Source of the DNA: Sphingomonas sp. Leaf21
GTDB taxonomy: Bacteria > Pseudomonadota > Alphaproteobacteria > Sphingomonadales > Sphingomonadaceae
Direction: 5' to 3'
Length of the DNA: 64,000 bases
Assembly (NCBI RefSeq): GCF_916858675.1
Contig: NZ_CAKASM010000002.1
Span: 186,001 to 250,000, forward strand
Below the pieces are notes generated by a model, which was not told the origin of the DNA, ran no database searches, and saw only the letters and a list, made by a program, of their open reading frames with translations. A program made the translations under genes and the position numbers. Positions 35,593 through 43,842 of the stretch are shown here, one piece after another. The stretch's first letter is position 1. Each line of letters opens with the position of its first letter.

Positions 35593-35925
35593 ATGGTCGG
35601 ACGGGTAAAGCGCAAGGCGGGGCTGGCGGCCGCCGCCGAACGGGTCGAGCGGGGGGCTCTGCCGCACTGCGCGCTGTGCGGGCGGGCGCTGGGCGCGAAG
35701 GTGGAATGGCACCATCCGGTTCCCAAGAGCGAGGGCGGGCGCGAGACGGTGCCGGTGCATCCGATTTGCCACCGGACGATCCATGCCACGCTGTCCAATG
35801 CCGAACTGGCGCGGGACTATTCCGACTTCGCGGTGCTGCGCGCGCATCCGGATGTCGCGCGATTCGTGAAGTGGATCGCGGAGAAACCGGCGGACTTCCA
35901 TGCGCCGACGCGCGGGGCGCGGTAA
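35593..35925 (+). CDS. HNH-type nuclease-fold protein
   Basis: A 110-residue protein with an HNH zinc-beta-beta-alpha core: CALCGR (C-x2-C), EWHHPVPKSEGG (the catalytic His pair), VHPICHRTIH (C-H..H). The core resembles HNH endonucleases that nick or cut DNA. An in-frame ATG at 35563 lies directly after the upstream terminator and is less likely; 35593 begins MVGRVKRKAGL. No toxin, intron or phage partner is adjacent. Confidence 0.75.
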   Translation: MVGRVKRKAGLAAAAERVERGALPHCALCGRALGAKVEWHHPVPKSEGGRETVPVHPICHRTIHATLSNAELARDYSDFAVLRAHPDVARFVKWIAEKPADFHAPTRGAR

Positions 35926-35961
35926 GGCTGGTTCACGCCGCGGCGCGGCTTCACGCGAACG

Positions 35962-35987
35962 AAAAAGGGCGGACCAAAGCCCGCCCT
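35962..35987 (-). terminator. Rho-independent terminator after nrdB
   Basis: On the minus strand AGGGCGG pairs with CCGCCCT across an 8-base loop and is followed by TTTTC. It lies 8 bases after the nrdB stop. Confidence 0.82.
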
Positions 35988-35994
35988 CTCGAAA

Positions 35995-37050
35995 TCACTC
36001 GGCCGCGACACCCGCTGCCGAGAACATGTCGCCGGTCTCGCTCGGCTCCTCGTTGGCCGCCTTGGCGGTCTTGGCCTTCTGCCGCGTGTCGAACGCGTCC
36101 CAGACGTCGTTCCACTGACCGCGCGTCGCCGCCTTCGAATATTCGGTCGCGCGCGTTTCGAAGAAGTTGGCATGCTCCACGCCGTTGAGCAGCGGGGTCA
36201 GCCAGGGCAGGGGATGTTCGTCGATCATGTAGATCGGCTTCAACCCAAGCTGGCTAAGCCGCCAGTCCGCGATGTAGCGGATATATTTCTTGATCTCCTT
36301 GGGCTTCATCCCCTCGACCGGGCCCATCTCGAAGGCGAGGTCGATGAAATTGTCCTCCAGGCGGATCGTCGTCTGGCAGACGTCGGCGATGTCGTCCTTG
36401 ACCGCCTTGGTCAGGCACTGGCGCTCCTGGCAGAAGGCGTGGAACATGCGGATGATGCCTTCGCAATGCAGGCTCTCGTCGCGGACCGACCACGAGACGA
36501 TCTGGCCCATGCCCTTCATCTTGTTGAAGCGCGGGAAGTTCATCAGCATCGCGAAGGACGCGAAGAGCTGGACGCCCTCGGTGAAGCCGCCGAACATCGC
36601 CAGCGTGCGCGCAATGTCCTCGTCGCTGTCGACGCCGAAATTCTGCATGTAATCATGCTTGTCCTTCATCTCGGCATATTCGAGGAAGGCGCCATATTCG
36701 CTCTCGGGCATGCCGATCGTGTCGAGCAGATGGCTGTAGGCGGCGATGTGCACCGTCTCCATGTTGCTGAACGCGGTCAGCATCATCTTGATCTCGGTCG
36801 GCTTGAACACCCGGCCATATTTCTCGTGATAGCAGTCCTGCACCTCGACATCCGCCTGGGTGAAGAAGCGGAAGATCTGGGTCAGCAGGTTGCGCTCGTG
36901 ATCGGTCAGCTTCTGCGCCCAGTCGCGGCAATCCTCGCCCAGCGGCACCTCTTCGGGCAGCCAGTGAAGCTGTTGCTGACGCTTCCAGAATTCGAACGCC
37001 CAGGGATATTCGAAGGGCTTGTACTGCTTTGAGGCTTGGAGGAGGGACAT
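35995..37050 (-). CDS. nrdB: Ribonucleotide reductase beta subunit, class Ia
   Basis: A 351-residue diiron-tyrosyl radical subunit that generates the radical used by NrdA to reduce ribonucleotides. The metal-site pattern E98-x2-H101-x3-Y105 (METVHIAAY) gives one glutamate and histidine ligand and the radical tyrosine, a first carboxylate lies in QADVEVQD, and a second E-x2-H lies in DESLHCEG. It lacks an N-terminal ATP-cone. A terminator follows. Usually it sits next to nrdA; here they are about 1.1 kb apart. Confidence 0.95.
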   Translation of the reverse strand: MSLLQASKQYKPFEYPWAFEFWKRQQQLHWLPEEVPLGEDCRDWAQKLTDHERNLLTQIFRFFTQADVEVQDCYHEKYGRVFKPTEIKMMLTAFSNMETVHIAAYSHLLDTIGMPESEYGAFLEYAEMKDKHDYMQNFGVDSDEDIARTLAMFGGFTEGVQLFASFAMLMNFPRFNKMKGMGQIVSWSVRDESLHCEGIIRMFHAFCQERQCLTKAVKDDIADVCQTTIRLEDNFIDLAFEMGPVEGMKPKEIKKYIRYIADWRLSQLGLKPIYMIDEHPLPWLTPLLNGVEHANFFETRATEYSKAATRGQWNDVWDAFDTRQKAKTAKAANEEPSETGDMFSAAGVAAE

Positions 37051-37095
37051 GAGGGTTACTCCGAACGAATGATGGAAATAGGGGTGAAGGCCGGT

Positions 37096-37293
37096 TCAGC
37101 CGCTGCTTGCCCAGGAGCGCAGAGCGGTCGCGAAACCGGCGAGGATGATCCCGCCCGTGGCGAACATGGTGCCCGCGATCAGCCGGGCATAGCGGCCCTG
37201 GTCCGATCGGGTCGTGCGAAGTTGCAGCAGCAGCGTCGCGCCGATCGCACCAAGTATTGCCGCGACGGCGTACATGATCGTCGCGCCCGTCAT
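37096..37293 (-). CDS. Small two-segment membrane protein
   Basis: A 65-residue protein with two predicted membrane helices (IMYAVAAILGAIGATLLL and LIAGTMFATGGIILAGFATAL) joined by a basic loop RTTRSDQGRYAR. It reads into nrdB 45 bases downstream and may be cotranscribed with it. Weak ribosome site (GGAATTGG). Function unknown. Confidence 0.6.
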   Translation of the reverse strand: MTGATIMYAVAAILGAIGATLLLQLRTTRSDQGRYARLIAGTMFATGGIILAGFATALRSWASSG

Positions 37294-37349
37294 GCGACCA
37301 ATTCCGGCTTGGCGCGTTCCGAAGCCGAACCCAACACAGGAGACGAACG

Positions 37350-37601
37350 ATGGTCGATGTCAGCCAGATCAAGGAACATGCCGAAGTCATCGGCGCGGAC
37401 GGCGTGCATGTCGGCACCGTCGACCATGTCGACGGCGACCGCATCAAGCTGACCAAGAACGACAGCCCCCAGACCCAGGACGGCCAGGGCGCCAAGCATC
37501 ATTACCTGCCGCTCGGCCTGGTCGCCGAGGTCGAAGGCGACAAGGTCCGCCTGTCGGCCACCGCGCAGAACGCGCAGGACCAGTTCGAAGAAGCCGAGTG
37601 A
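37350..37601 (+). CDS. DUF2171 domain protein
   Basis: An 83-residue soluble protein of the DUF2171 (PRC-barrel-like) family: IKEHAEVIGADGVHVGTVDHVDGDRIKL, with HHYLPLGLVAEVEGDKVRLS. These proteins are common in alphaproteobacteria and often stress-induced, but the molecular role is unknown. CAGGAG precedes the ATG. It lies on the opposite strand to the flanking nrd genes. Confidence 0.85.
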   Translation: MVDVSQIKEHAEVIGADGVHVGTVDHVDGDRIKLTKNDSPQTQDGQGAKHHYLPLGLVAEVEGDKVRLSATAQNAQDQFEEAE

Positions 37602-37610
37602 GCGTCTGAC

Positions 37611-37670
37611 CCCTCTCCCCTTGTGGGAGAGGGAGGGGCCCGCGGCCGCAGGCCGTGGGAGGGTGAGGGG
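37611..37670. repeat. Inverted repeat, left arm (family C)
   Basis: A 60-base GC-rich element holding the hairpin CCCTCTCCC/GGGAGAGGG and a second palindrome around GCGGCCGC. Its inverted partner lies at 38064-38125; the two differ by about two substitutions and two single-base indels over 60 bases. The DUF559 gene lies between. Confidence 0.8.
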
Positions 37671-37678
37671 GCTGTCCG

Positions 37679-38149
37679 TCACGGGCGGCCCTTTTGCTTG
37701 TCTGCAACCCGCGCGCCGATCACCGCCACGACACCGTCGAGATTGGTCATCACATCGGCATTGGCAAAGCGGATCACGGCATAGCCTTCATGTTTGAGGA
37801 AGCGGGTGCGTGCTTCATCGCGCTCCGGCTTCGCTGCATGGTCGTCTCCGTCGATTTCGACGATCAACCGTGCCGCGTGCGAGCAGAAATCGGCATGGTA
37901 TGGCCCCATCGGAACCTGACGGCGAAACTTCAGGCCCGGCAAAGCCTCGCGCAGGGCGCGCCACAACCGGTGTTCGGGTTCACCGGCATTGCGGCGTAAC
38001 TCACGCGATCGGGTGACGGTCGTGGCGGATAGCAACTGGCGCTTGGTCAGGCCCTGGGCGTTGCCCCTCACCCTTCCCACGGCCTGTGGCCGTGGGCCCC
38101 TTCCCTCTCCCACAAGGGGAGAGGGAGGTCCAGGGGCATGAGAGTCCAC
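37679..38149 (-). CDS. DUF559 (PD-(D/E)XK nuclease-fold) protein
   Basis: Residues about 45-156 form a DUF559 domain, related to very-short-patch/PD-(D/E)XK nucleases: EPEHRLWRALREALPGLKFRRQVPMGPYHADF, RLIVEIDGDDH and YAVIRFANADVMTN. The carboxylates in YHADF and VEIDG fit the D-...-E-x-D/K metal site. The true start is unsure: the first 40 residues are encoded by the right-arm repeat (38064-38125) and are Pro/Gly/Arg-rich, and no good ATG exists. A GTG at 38149 gives the longest frame; a TTG at 38035 would start just before the domain. The gene is bounded by inverted repeats and sits between nrdB and nrdA. Confidence 0.75.
   Translation of the reverse strand: MDSHAPGPPSPLVGEGRGPRPQAVGRVRGNAQGLTKRQLLSATTVTRSRELRRNAGEPEHRLWRALREALPGLKFRRQVPMGPYHADFCSHAARLIVEIDGDDHAAKPERDEARTRFLKHEGYAVIRFANADVMTNLDGVVAVIGARVADKQKGRP
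38064..38125. repeat. Inverted repeat, right arm (family C)
   Basis: Near-perfect inverted copy of 37611-37670. It overlaps the 5' part of the longest DUF559 reading frame and, with the left arm, encloses about 390 bases of unique sequence. Confidence 0.8.
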
Positions 38150-38177
38150 GACTTCGCCTTCCCGTCAGGCCATCACA

Positions 38178-40094
38178 TCACTGACACGCCAGGCATTCGT
38201 CGTAATCGGTCGTTTCCCCGATTTCGAACTTGGGCGCGCTGATCGTGTTATCCGCCTCGACGCCGCCGCTCCCGGCGAACCCGGCGCGCTGCACCGACTT
38301 GGAGCGGAGATAATAGAGCGACTTGATGCCCAGCTCCCATGCGCGGAAATGGAGCATCAGCAGGTCCCACTTCTCCACGTCCGCCGGGATGAACAGGTTC
38401 AGCGACTGCGCCTGGTCGATATAGGGCGTGCGGTCGCCCGCCAGTTCGAGCAGCCAGCGCTGGTCGATCTCGAACGAGGTCTTGAACGTATCCTTCTCTT
38501 CCCGGCTCAGGAAGTCGAGATGCTGGACCGAGCCGCCATGCTCGAGGATCGAGTTCCACACCGAGTCGGCGTTCTTCGCCTTCTCGATCAGCAGCTTTTC
38601 GAGATAGGGGTTCTTGACCGAGAACGAACCCGACAATGTCTTGTGGGTATAGATGTTCGCCGGGATCGGTTCGATGCAGGCGCTGGTGCCGCCGCAGATG
38701 ATGCTGATCGACGCGGTCGGCGCGATCGCCATCTTGCAGCTGAAACGCTCCATCACGCCGACATCCGCCGCGTCGGGGCACGGGCCCCGCTCGACCGCCA
38801 GGGTCATCGACGCCTGGTTCACCTGCGCGCTGATGTGCTTGAACATCCGCAGGTTCCACGACTTGGCCATCGCGCCCTCGAAGGGGATGTTGCGTGCCTG
38901 GAGGAAGCTGTGGAAGCCCATCACGCCCAGGCCCACCGAACGCTCACGGCTGGCGGAATAGGCGGCGCGCTCCATGCCCGGCTCGTGGCGGTCGATATAG
39001 TCCTGCAGGACGTTGTCGAGGAAGCGCATCACGTCCTCGATGAACTGCTTGTCGTCCTTCCACTCGTCCCAGGTTTCCAGGTTGAGCGACGACAGGCAGC
39101 ACACCGCCGTGCGGTCCTTGCCCTTGTGGTCGATACCCGTCGGCAGGGTGATTTCCGAACACAGGTTCGAGGTCGACACCTTCAGCCCCAGCTCGCGGTG
39201 ATGCTTGGGCATGTTCTTGTTCACATGGTCGGCGAAGACGATGTAGGGCTCGCCGGTCGCCAGGCGGGTCTCGACCAACTTCTGGAACAGCGCGCGCGCG
39301 TCGACCGTGGCGCGGACCTCGCCGGTCTTCGGGCTCTTGAGATGCCATTCGGCGCCGTCGCGCACCGCTTCCATGAAGGCGTCGGGGATCAGCACGCCGT
39401 GATGCAGGTTCAGCGCCTTGCGGTTGAAGTCGCCCGAGGGCTTGCGGATCTCCAGGAACTCCTCGATCTCGGGGTGTGAGATGTCGAGATAGCAGGCGGC
39501 CGAACCGCGACGCAGCGAACCCTGGCTGATCGCCAGCGTCAGCGAGTCCATCACGCGGACGAAGGGGATGATGCCGCTGGTCTTGCCGTTCAGGCCGACC
39601 GGCTCGCCGATGCCGCGCACCTGGCCCCAATAGGTGCCGATGCCGCCGCCGCGCGAGGCGAGCCAGACATTCTCGTTCCAGGTGGTGACGATGCCGTCCA
39701 GGCTGTCGGGCACCGAATTGAGATAGCAGCTGATCGGCAGGCCGCGACCCGTGCCGCCGTTCGACAGGACCGGCGTGGCGGGCATGAACCACAGCTTCGA
39801 GATATAGTCGTACAGCCGCTGCGCATGTTCGGCATTGTCGGCATAGGCCGAGGCGACGCGCACGAACAGATCCTGATAGCTTTCGCCGGGCAGGAGATAG
39901 CGGTCGTTCAGCGTTTCCTTGCCGAAATCGGTCAGCCGCGCGTCGCGGGCATGGTCGACCTCGACCGGATAGGGTTGCGGGCGCACCGACTTGGTGTCGG
40001 CGGGCGTCGGGGCGGGTGCGGCAACCGTGTCCGCCGCCATCTTTTCGAGCATATCAGTCGTCATGTCGCTATCCCGGCTATCCCTGAAATCCAT
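38178..40094 (-). CDS. nrdA: Ribonucleotide reductase alpha subunit, class Ia, without ATP-cone
   Basis: A 638-residue catalytic subunit. The radical-site residues are in NLCSEI (N-x-C-x-E), the redox cysteines in GLPISCYL and AVCCLSSLNLE, the radical-transfer tyrosines in SLYYLRSK, and the C-terminal shuttle cysteines in ECLACQ. E. coli NrdA has 761 residues; the difference is an absent N-terminal ATP-cone: the first 60 residues here are a low-complexity Ala/Pro/Thr leader. The classic overall-activity site for dATP is therefore missing. The ATG at 40094 lies one codon after a GTG; GGGAG is 11 bases upstream. An NrdR-box-like palindrome is 190 bases upstream. Confidence 0.95.
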   Translation of the reverse strand: MDFRDSRDSDMTTDMLEKMAADTVAAPAPTPADTKSVRPQPYPVEVDHARDARLTDFGKETLNDRYLLPGESYQDLFVRVASAYADNAEHAQRLYDYISKLWFMPATPVLSNGGTGRGLPISCYLNSVPDSLDGIVTTWNENVWLASRGGGIGTYWGQVRGIGEPVGLNGKTSGIIPFVRVMDSLTLAISQGSLRRGSAACYLDISHPEIEEFLEIRKPSGDFNRKALNLHHGVLIPDAFMEAVRDGAEWHLKSPKTGEVRATVDARALFQKLVETRLATGEPYIVFADHVNKNMPKHHRELGLKVSTSNLCSEITLPTGIDHKGKDRTAVCCLSSLNLETWDEWKDDKQFIEDVMRFLDNVLQDYIDRHEPGMERAAYSASRERSVGLGVMGFHSFLQARNIPFEGAMAKSWNLRMFKHISAQVNQASMTLAVERGPCPDAADVGVMERFSCKMAIAPTASISIICGGTSACIEPIPANIYTHKTLSGSFSVKNPYLEKLLIEKAKNADSVWNSILEHGGSVQHLDFLSREEKDTFKTSFEIDQRWLLELAGDRTPYIDQAQSLNLFIPADVEKWDLLMLHFRAWELGIKSLYYLRSKSVQRAGFAGSGGVEADNTISAPKFEIGETTDYDECLACQ

Positions 40095-40097
40095 CAC

Positions 40098-40455
40098 TGA
40101 TGCCGCTCCCTATGTTCTGGTCCCGTTCGGGTCGTCGGCATGGCCCCGGCACGACGCGCAGGCGTCGCGGCAGCATGGTCGGCACGGTTCCAAAAGCCCC
40201 GTTGTCGGGTCCCGATTCCGTTTCCCGTCACGCTGTATCAGCATGACCCCTGCTACCAGTGCTTGGGGCCGCCCCCGGCCTCTTCCACAATCCATAGTGG
40301 AAAATCCCGGCGAGCATCGCAAGAGGATAAAGCCCGGCGCGGGGGTTGGTTGCGACGAATGACGGGCGCGTGGGGCGGGTCGAAAGGCGCGACGCATGGA
40401 TTGCCGCCGGGTTCGGGAAGCGCAAGCCCTTAAAAATTTTTTTCGTCGCGCTCGC
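40098..40455. other. Intergenic region upstream of nrdA
   Basis: A 358-base gap with no supportable gene. It contains the nrdA leader, an NrdR-like palindrome at 40285-40300, and an AT-rich tract (TAAAAATTTTTTT, around 40432-40444) just after the DUF3429-like stop. No tRNA or small RNA was recognised. Confidence 0.5.
40285..40300 (-). promoter_or_regulatory. NrdR-box-like palindrome
   Basis: CCACAATCCATAGTGG matches the NrdR consensus ACACWATATATWGTGT at about 12 of 16 positions and is itself nearly palindromic. NrdR represses ribonucleotide reductase genes when dATP is high. Most nrd operators have two boxes about 31 bases apart; no clear second box was found, which lowers confidence. Confidence 0.55.
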
Positions 40456-40914
40456 TTAACCAAGCGCCAGCAGGAACAGCGCGATCAGACCGATCAGCGC
40501 GACCACCATCTGTGGGGGGCGGAGCCGTGCGAAATGGCGCGGCGCTCCGCCCCAGCGCGCGATCCAGGGATCGGTCAGCGCGATCGACGCATAGCCCAGG
40601 ATCAGTAGCGCAAACCCCGTCAGCGGTCCCGCGATCAGTGCGACGAGGCCCAGCGAGAAGCGCAGGATCATGGTCAGCATCTGCGACACATGTGGCCCGC
40701 CGGGGGTGAAGAAGCTGAGCCCGCGCGCGACGCCCGCCAGGAAGATGAGGATCGCCGCGCCCCAGATCTGCCCGATCAGCAGCGCGAGCGGCACCCGTGC
40801 CCAGGCGGCGAGCGCTGCGAGCGGCAGGACCAGCACGGGTCCATAGCCGAAGATCAGGCTCAGCGCGGGCGCACGGGGCGAAGCGGCTTCGGGCGTGGGG
40901 GCGGGGGAGGTCAT
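40456..40914 (-). CDS. DUF3429-like membrane protein
   Basis: A 152-residue inner-membrane protein with four or five predicted helices (LSLIFGYGPVLVLPLAALAAW, LALLIGQIWGAAILIFLAGVARGL, MILRFSLGLVALIAGPLTGFALLILGY, MVVALIGLIALFLLALG). The L-I-x-x-x-x-W-G-A-x-I-L-x-F-L-x-G pattern suggests the DUF3429 family. No function known. It stands alone between the nrdA region and a repeat. Confidence 0.72.
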   Translation of the reverse strand: MTSPAPTPEAASPRAPALSLIFGYGPVLVLPLAALAAWARVPLALLIGQIWGAAILIFLAGVARGLSFFTPGGPHVSQMLTMILRFSLGLVALIAGPLTGFALLILGYASIALTDPWIARWGGAPRHFARLRPPQMVVALIGLIALFLLALG

Positions 40915-40998
40915 CGGGCGCGAACGTGCGGCGGGGCGTTCCTATCCCCGGAGGTGGACCGCACTTCGCCTCTCGACGTTCAAACATCTGCGTCTTTT

Positions 40999-41025
40999 CC
41001 CTCGCCCCTCTCTGAGGGGAGAGGG
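40999..41025. repeat. 27-bp dispersed repeat, family D, copy 2
   Basis: Identical over 27 bases to 20324-20350 and in the same orientation. It lies between the DUF3429-like gene and the stop of the c-di-GMP gene. Confidence 0.7.
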
Positions 41026-41052
41026 AAGAAGGGTCACCGTCTCCGTTCCCCC

Positions 41053-43704
41053 TCACGCGATCTGGCGCTGGTCCTCGCCCGTATCGCCGATGTCGAGCCA
41101 GGGATGATCCTCCGGCAGCGGGTTCGCGAACGCGATGCCGACCCGGCCTTCGCGTTCCCAACGGATATAGCCGCGCAGCGGCTTGTCCGTGCCGATCCGC
41201 ATTCCCACCGCCGCGCCGCAGACGACATAGGCCGGGGGCAGCCCCTCGACCATCGTGCCGGTGCTCGACAGGTCGCGGATGCGCACGTCGATCGTCGCGC
41301 TGCCCGACAGGACTTGCGCGGCGCGCAGGATCTTGGCGCGCGGGCGGCGATTGGACTTGAGCCCGATCGGCTCGATGCGACCGTCCAGCTCGCCCAGGAT
41401 GCGGTGGACCTCGCTCTGGCCCGCGGGGCGGCCATAGACGAAGCCCTGGATATGGCTGCATCCCAGATCGCGGATCAGCGCGATCTCGTCCTGGATCTCG
41501 ACGCCCTCGGCGGTGGTTTCCATGCCCAGCGTGTCGGCCAGCGTGACGATCGCGCGGATGATCGCGGCGTTGCGGCTGCCGGTGCGGATCGCGCCGCGGA
41601 CGAAGGACTGGTCGATCTTGATCTTGTCGAACGGCGCGTGGCGCAGATAGCCCAGCGAGGAATAGCCCGTCCCGAAATCGTCGAGCGCCAGCCGGACGCC
41701 CAGCGCCTTGAGCGCGGCGAACTGGCGTTCCGACTCCTGGCTGTCGTTCAGGAAGACACTCTCGGTGATCTCCAGCTCGAGCCGCGCCGGGTCCAGCCCC
41801 GACTGGGCCAGCGCCTGCGCCACCAGCGCGGGGAGATGCGGCTTGGCGAACTGGATCGACGAGACGTTGACCGCCACCCGCGCAGGGTGCGGCCAGCTTG
41901 CCGCCTCGGTACAGGCGGTGCGCATCACCCATTCGCCGATCTGTTCGATCAGCCCGCATTCCTCCGCGACCGGCACGAACTGTCCGGGCGAGATGGCGCC
42001 CTGGGTCGGGTGGTTCCAGCGCAACAGCGCCTCGAAGCCGACGACCTGCGAATCGCGGGTCGACACGACCGGCTGATAGGCGAGATGGAACTGCCCCTGC
42101 GCGATCGCGACGCGCAGATCCTCCTCCATACGCTTGCGGCTGCGCGCGCCCTCCAGCATCGCCTCGGCATAGAAGCGGTGGACGCCGCGCCCGTCGCCCT
42201 TGGCGGCATAGAGGCCCAGATCGGCGTTGCGGATCAGCGTCTGCGAATCCGCGCCGTCCTGGGGCGCGATGGCGATGCCGATCGAACAGCCGATCGTCAC
42301 CTCGTTGCCCTGAATGTCATAGGGGTGCGACAGCGCCGCGATGATCTCGTTCGCCAGGCTGGCGAGCCGGTCGCGCGCGTCTATGCCCGGCAGCAGGATC
42401 TGGAACTCGTCGCCGCCCAGGCGCCCGACCAGCCCGACATCGCCGACCACCTGTTCCAGCCGCCGCGCGACCTGTTGCAACAGCAGATCGCCCGCCGGAT
42501 GGCCCAGCGTATCGTTGACCGCCTTGAACCGGTCGAGGTCCATCAGGAACAGCGCGGTCGGGCGATAGGGGGTGACCGACTGTTTGAGGGTCTTGTCGAG
42601 CGACAGCTTCATCCGCTGGCGGTTGGCGAGGCCCGTCAGGCTGTCGAACAGCGCCAGGCGCGTGATCTCCGCTTCCGAACGCCGCTTCTCGGTCAGGTCG
42701 GAGCCGGACCCGATGAAGCCCCGGAACCGCCCGACGCTGTCGATGATCGGGCGGCCCGAGATCGACCACCAACGCTCGGTCACCGGGCCGTCGGCCACCG
42801 CGCAGACGGTATAGTCGGAAAAGCTGGTGCGCGAGGCCATGTGGAAGGACAGGGTCCGCTCGGACCCGGGCGCGGAGGAGTCCATCTGGAACAGGTCGGT
42901 CAGCAGCCGTCCGGCGCTGGCGATCCCCGACGCCGCCAGATCGTCGGCGACCTTGCGCGACAAATAGGTCAGCCGCCCCTGCCGGTCGGTTTCCCAGAAC
43001 CAGCCGGTGCCATGTTCCTCGAACTCGGCGATCATCTTGACCGCCTGCAGGCCCTGGCCGAATTCCTGCTCACGCGCGCGGGCGGTCGCATAGTCGAGCT
43101 GCCCCATCCGGATCGCCTTGACGACCAGCAACAGCAGGGCGGGGACCACCCCCGCCAGGATCGGCAGGACCGGTATGCCCCAGGCGAGCGCGGCGATCGG
43201 CGCGAGGAAGGCGAAGCCGAAGGAATAGCCGACCATCGCCGCGCGCACCGGGTTCAGCATCGCGGCGGTCACCCACATGGCGCAGGCCAGCGCCAGCGCC
43301 GAGCCCCAGCCATCCGCGCCGTGATGATCGTGCGCGACGATGAACAGGAGTGGCCCGGTCGCGAGCGACTGGACCAGGCTCATCACGCCCAGCTGCTGCT
43401 TGAGCTGGTAGAGCGGCCTCTGCCGCGTGATGCCGTGATGCAGGCTGACCCCGATCACCACTGCGACCAGCAACGGCGCGGCGCAGGCGACCGACTTCTG
43501 GATCAGCATCTCGCGCGAATCACCCAGCAGGCTGAAGCCGAGAATCACCGCCATCGCCGCGACATTCTGCAGTATCGCCAGCGGCCAGGTGCGGCACAGC
43601 GTGCGCAACCGGTTGAGATGCAACGCGATCAGCAGCTCGTCATTATCTTCGACAAGGCCGATCAGGGCGAGCAGCGGTATTCGGTCGGTGGTGGCGGACG
43701 ACAT
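41053..43704 (-). CDS. Membrane PAS-GGDEF-EAL-PilZ c-di-GMP protein
   Basis: An 883-residue protein. Residues about 30-215 hold six predicted membrane segments; a PAS domain (about 225-340, GTGWFWETDRQGRL), a GGDEF domain (about 345-510, intact GRLGGDEF near 430, no RxxD inhibitory site), an EAL domain (about 525-770, with FEALLRW, AVNVSSIQF, ELEITES, LALDDFGTGYSS and KIDQSFV) and a C-terminal PilZ domain (about 783-883, RDLSSTG motif) follow. Both catalytic motifs are complete, so it may make and degrade c-di-GMP; the PilZ domain would sense the product. The ATG at 43704 is used; one at 43746 is also possible. Upstream extension opposite the fumarase gene is a shadow. Confidence 0.9.
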   Translation of the reverse strand: MSSATTDRIPLLALIGLVEDNDELLIALHLNRLRTLCRTWPLAILQNVAAMAVILGFSLLGDSREMLIQKSVACAAPLLVAVVIGVSLHHGITRQRPLYQLKQQLGVMSLVQSLATGPLLFIVAHDHHGADGWGSALALACAMWVTAAMLNPVRAAMVGYSFGFAFLAPIAALAWGIPVLPILAGVVPALLLLVVKAIRMGQLDYATARAREQEFGQGLQAVKMIAEFEEHGTGWFWETDRQGRLTYLSRKVADDLAASGIASAGRLLTDLFQMDSSAPGSERTLSFHMASRTSFSDYTVCAVADGPVTERWWSISGRPIIDSVGRFRGFIGSGSDLTEKRRSEAEITRLALFDSLTGLANRQRMKLSLDKTLKQSVTPYRPTALFLMDLDRFKAVNDTLGHPAGDLLLQQVARRLEQVVGDVGLVGRLGGDEFQILLPGIDARDRLASLANEIIAALSHPYDIQGNEVTIGCSIGIAIAPQDGADSQTLIRNADLGLYAAKGDGRGVHRFYAEAMLEGARSRKRMEEDLRVAIAQGQFHLAYQPVVSTRDSQVVGFEALLRWNHPTQGAISPGQFVPVAEECGLIEQIGEWVMRTACTEAASWPHPARVAVNVSSIQFAKPHLPALVAQALAQSGLDPARLELEITESVFLNDSQESERQFAALKALGVRLALDDFGTGYSSLGYLRHAPFDKIKIDQSFVRGAIRTGSRNAAIIRAIVTLADTLGMETTAEGVEIQDEIALIRDLGCSHIQGFVYGRPAGQSEVHRILGELDGRIEPIGLKSNRRPRAKILRAAQVLSGSATIDVRIRDLSSTGTMVEGLPPAYVVCGAAVGMRIGTDKPLRGYIRWEREGRVGIAFANPLPEDHPWLDIGDTGEDQRQIA

Positions 43705-43842
43705 GCGCGGTTTGCGATCCCAGGGAATTGGGTCCGGTCGTGCCATGATCGGTGTTAAAAATGATTGAAGCCGGGTCGGGTCGGCCGCCGCGAGGTCACG
43801 TCGACGTTGCGTGCGGGCCGTGGCTGTCGCAAAAGGCGGCGC

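Noticed and set aside
40432..40444. Intrinsic terminator at the A/T-rich tract after the DUF3429-like gene
   Set aside because: There is no GC-rich stem before the T-run; the tract is only an A-T palindrome.
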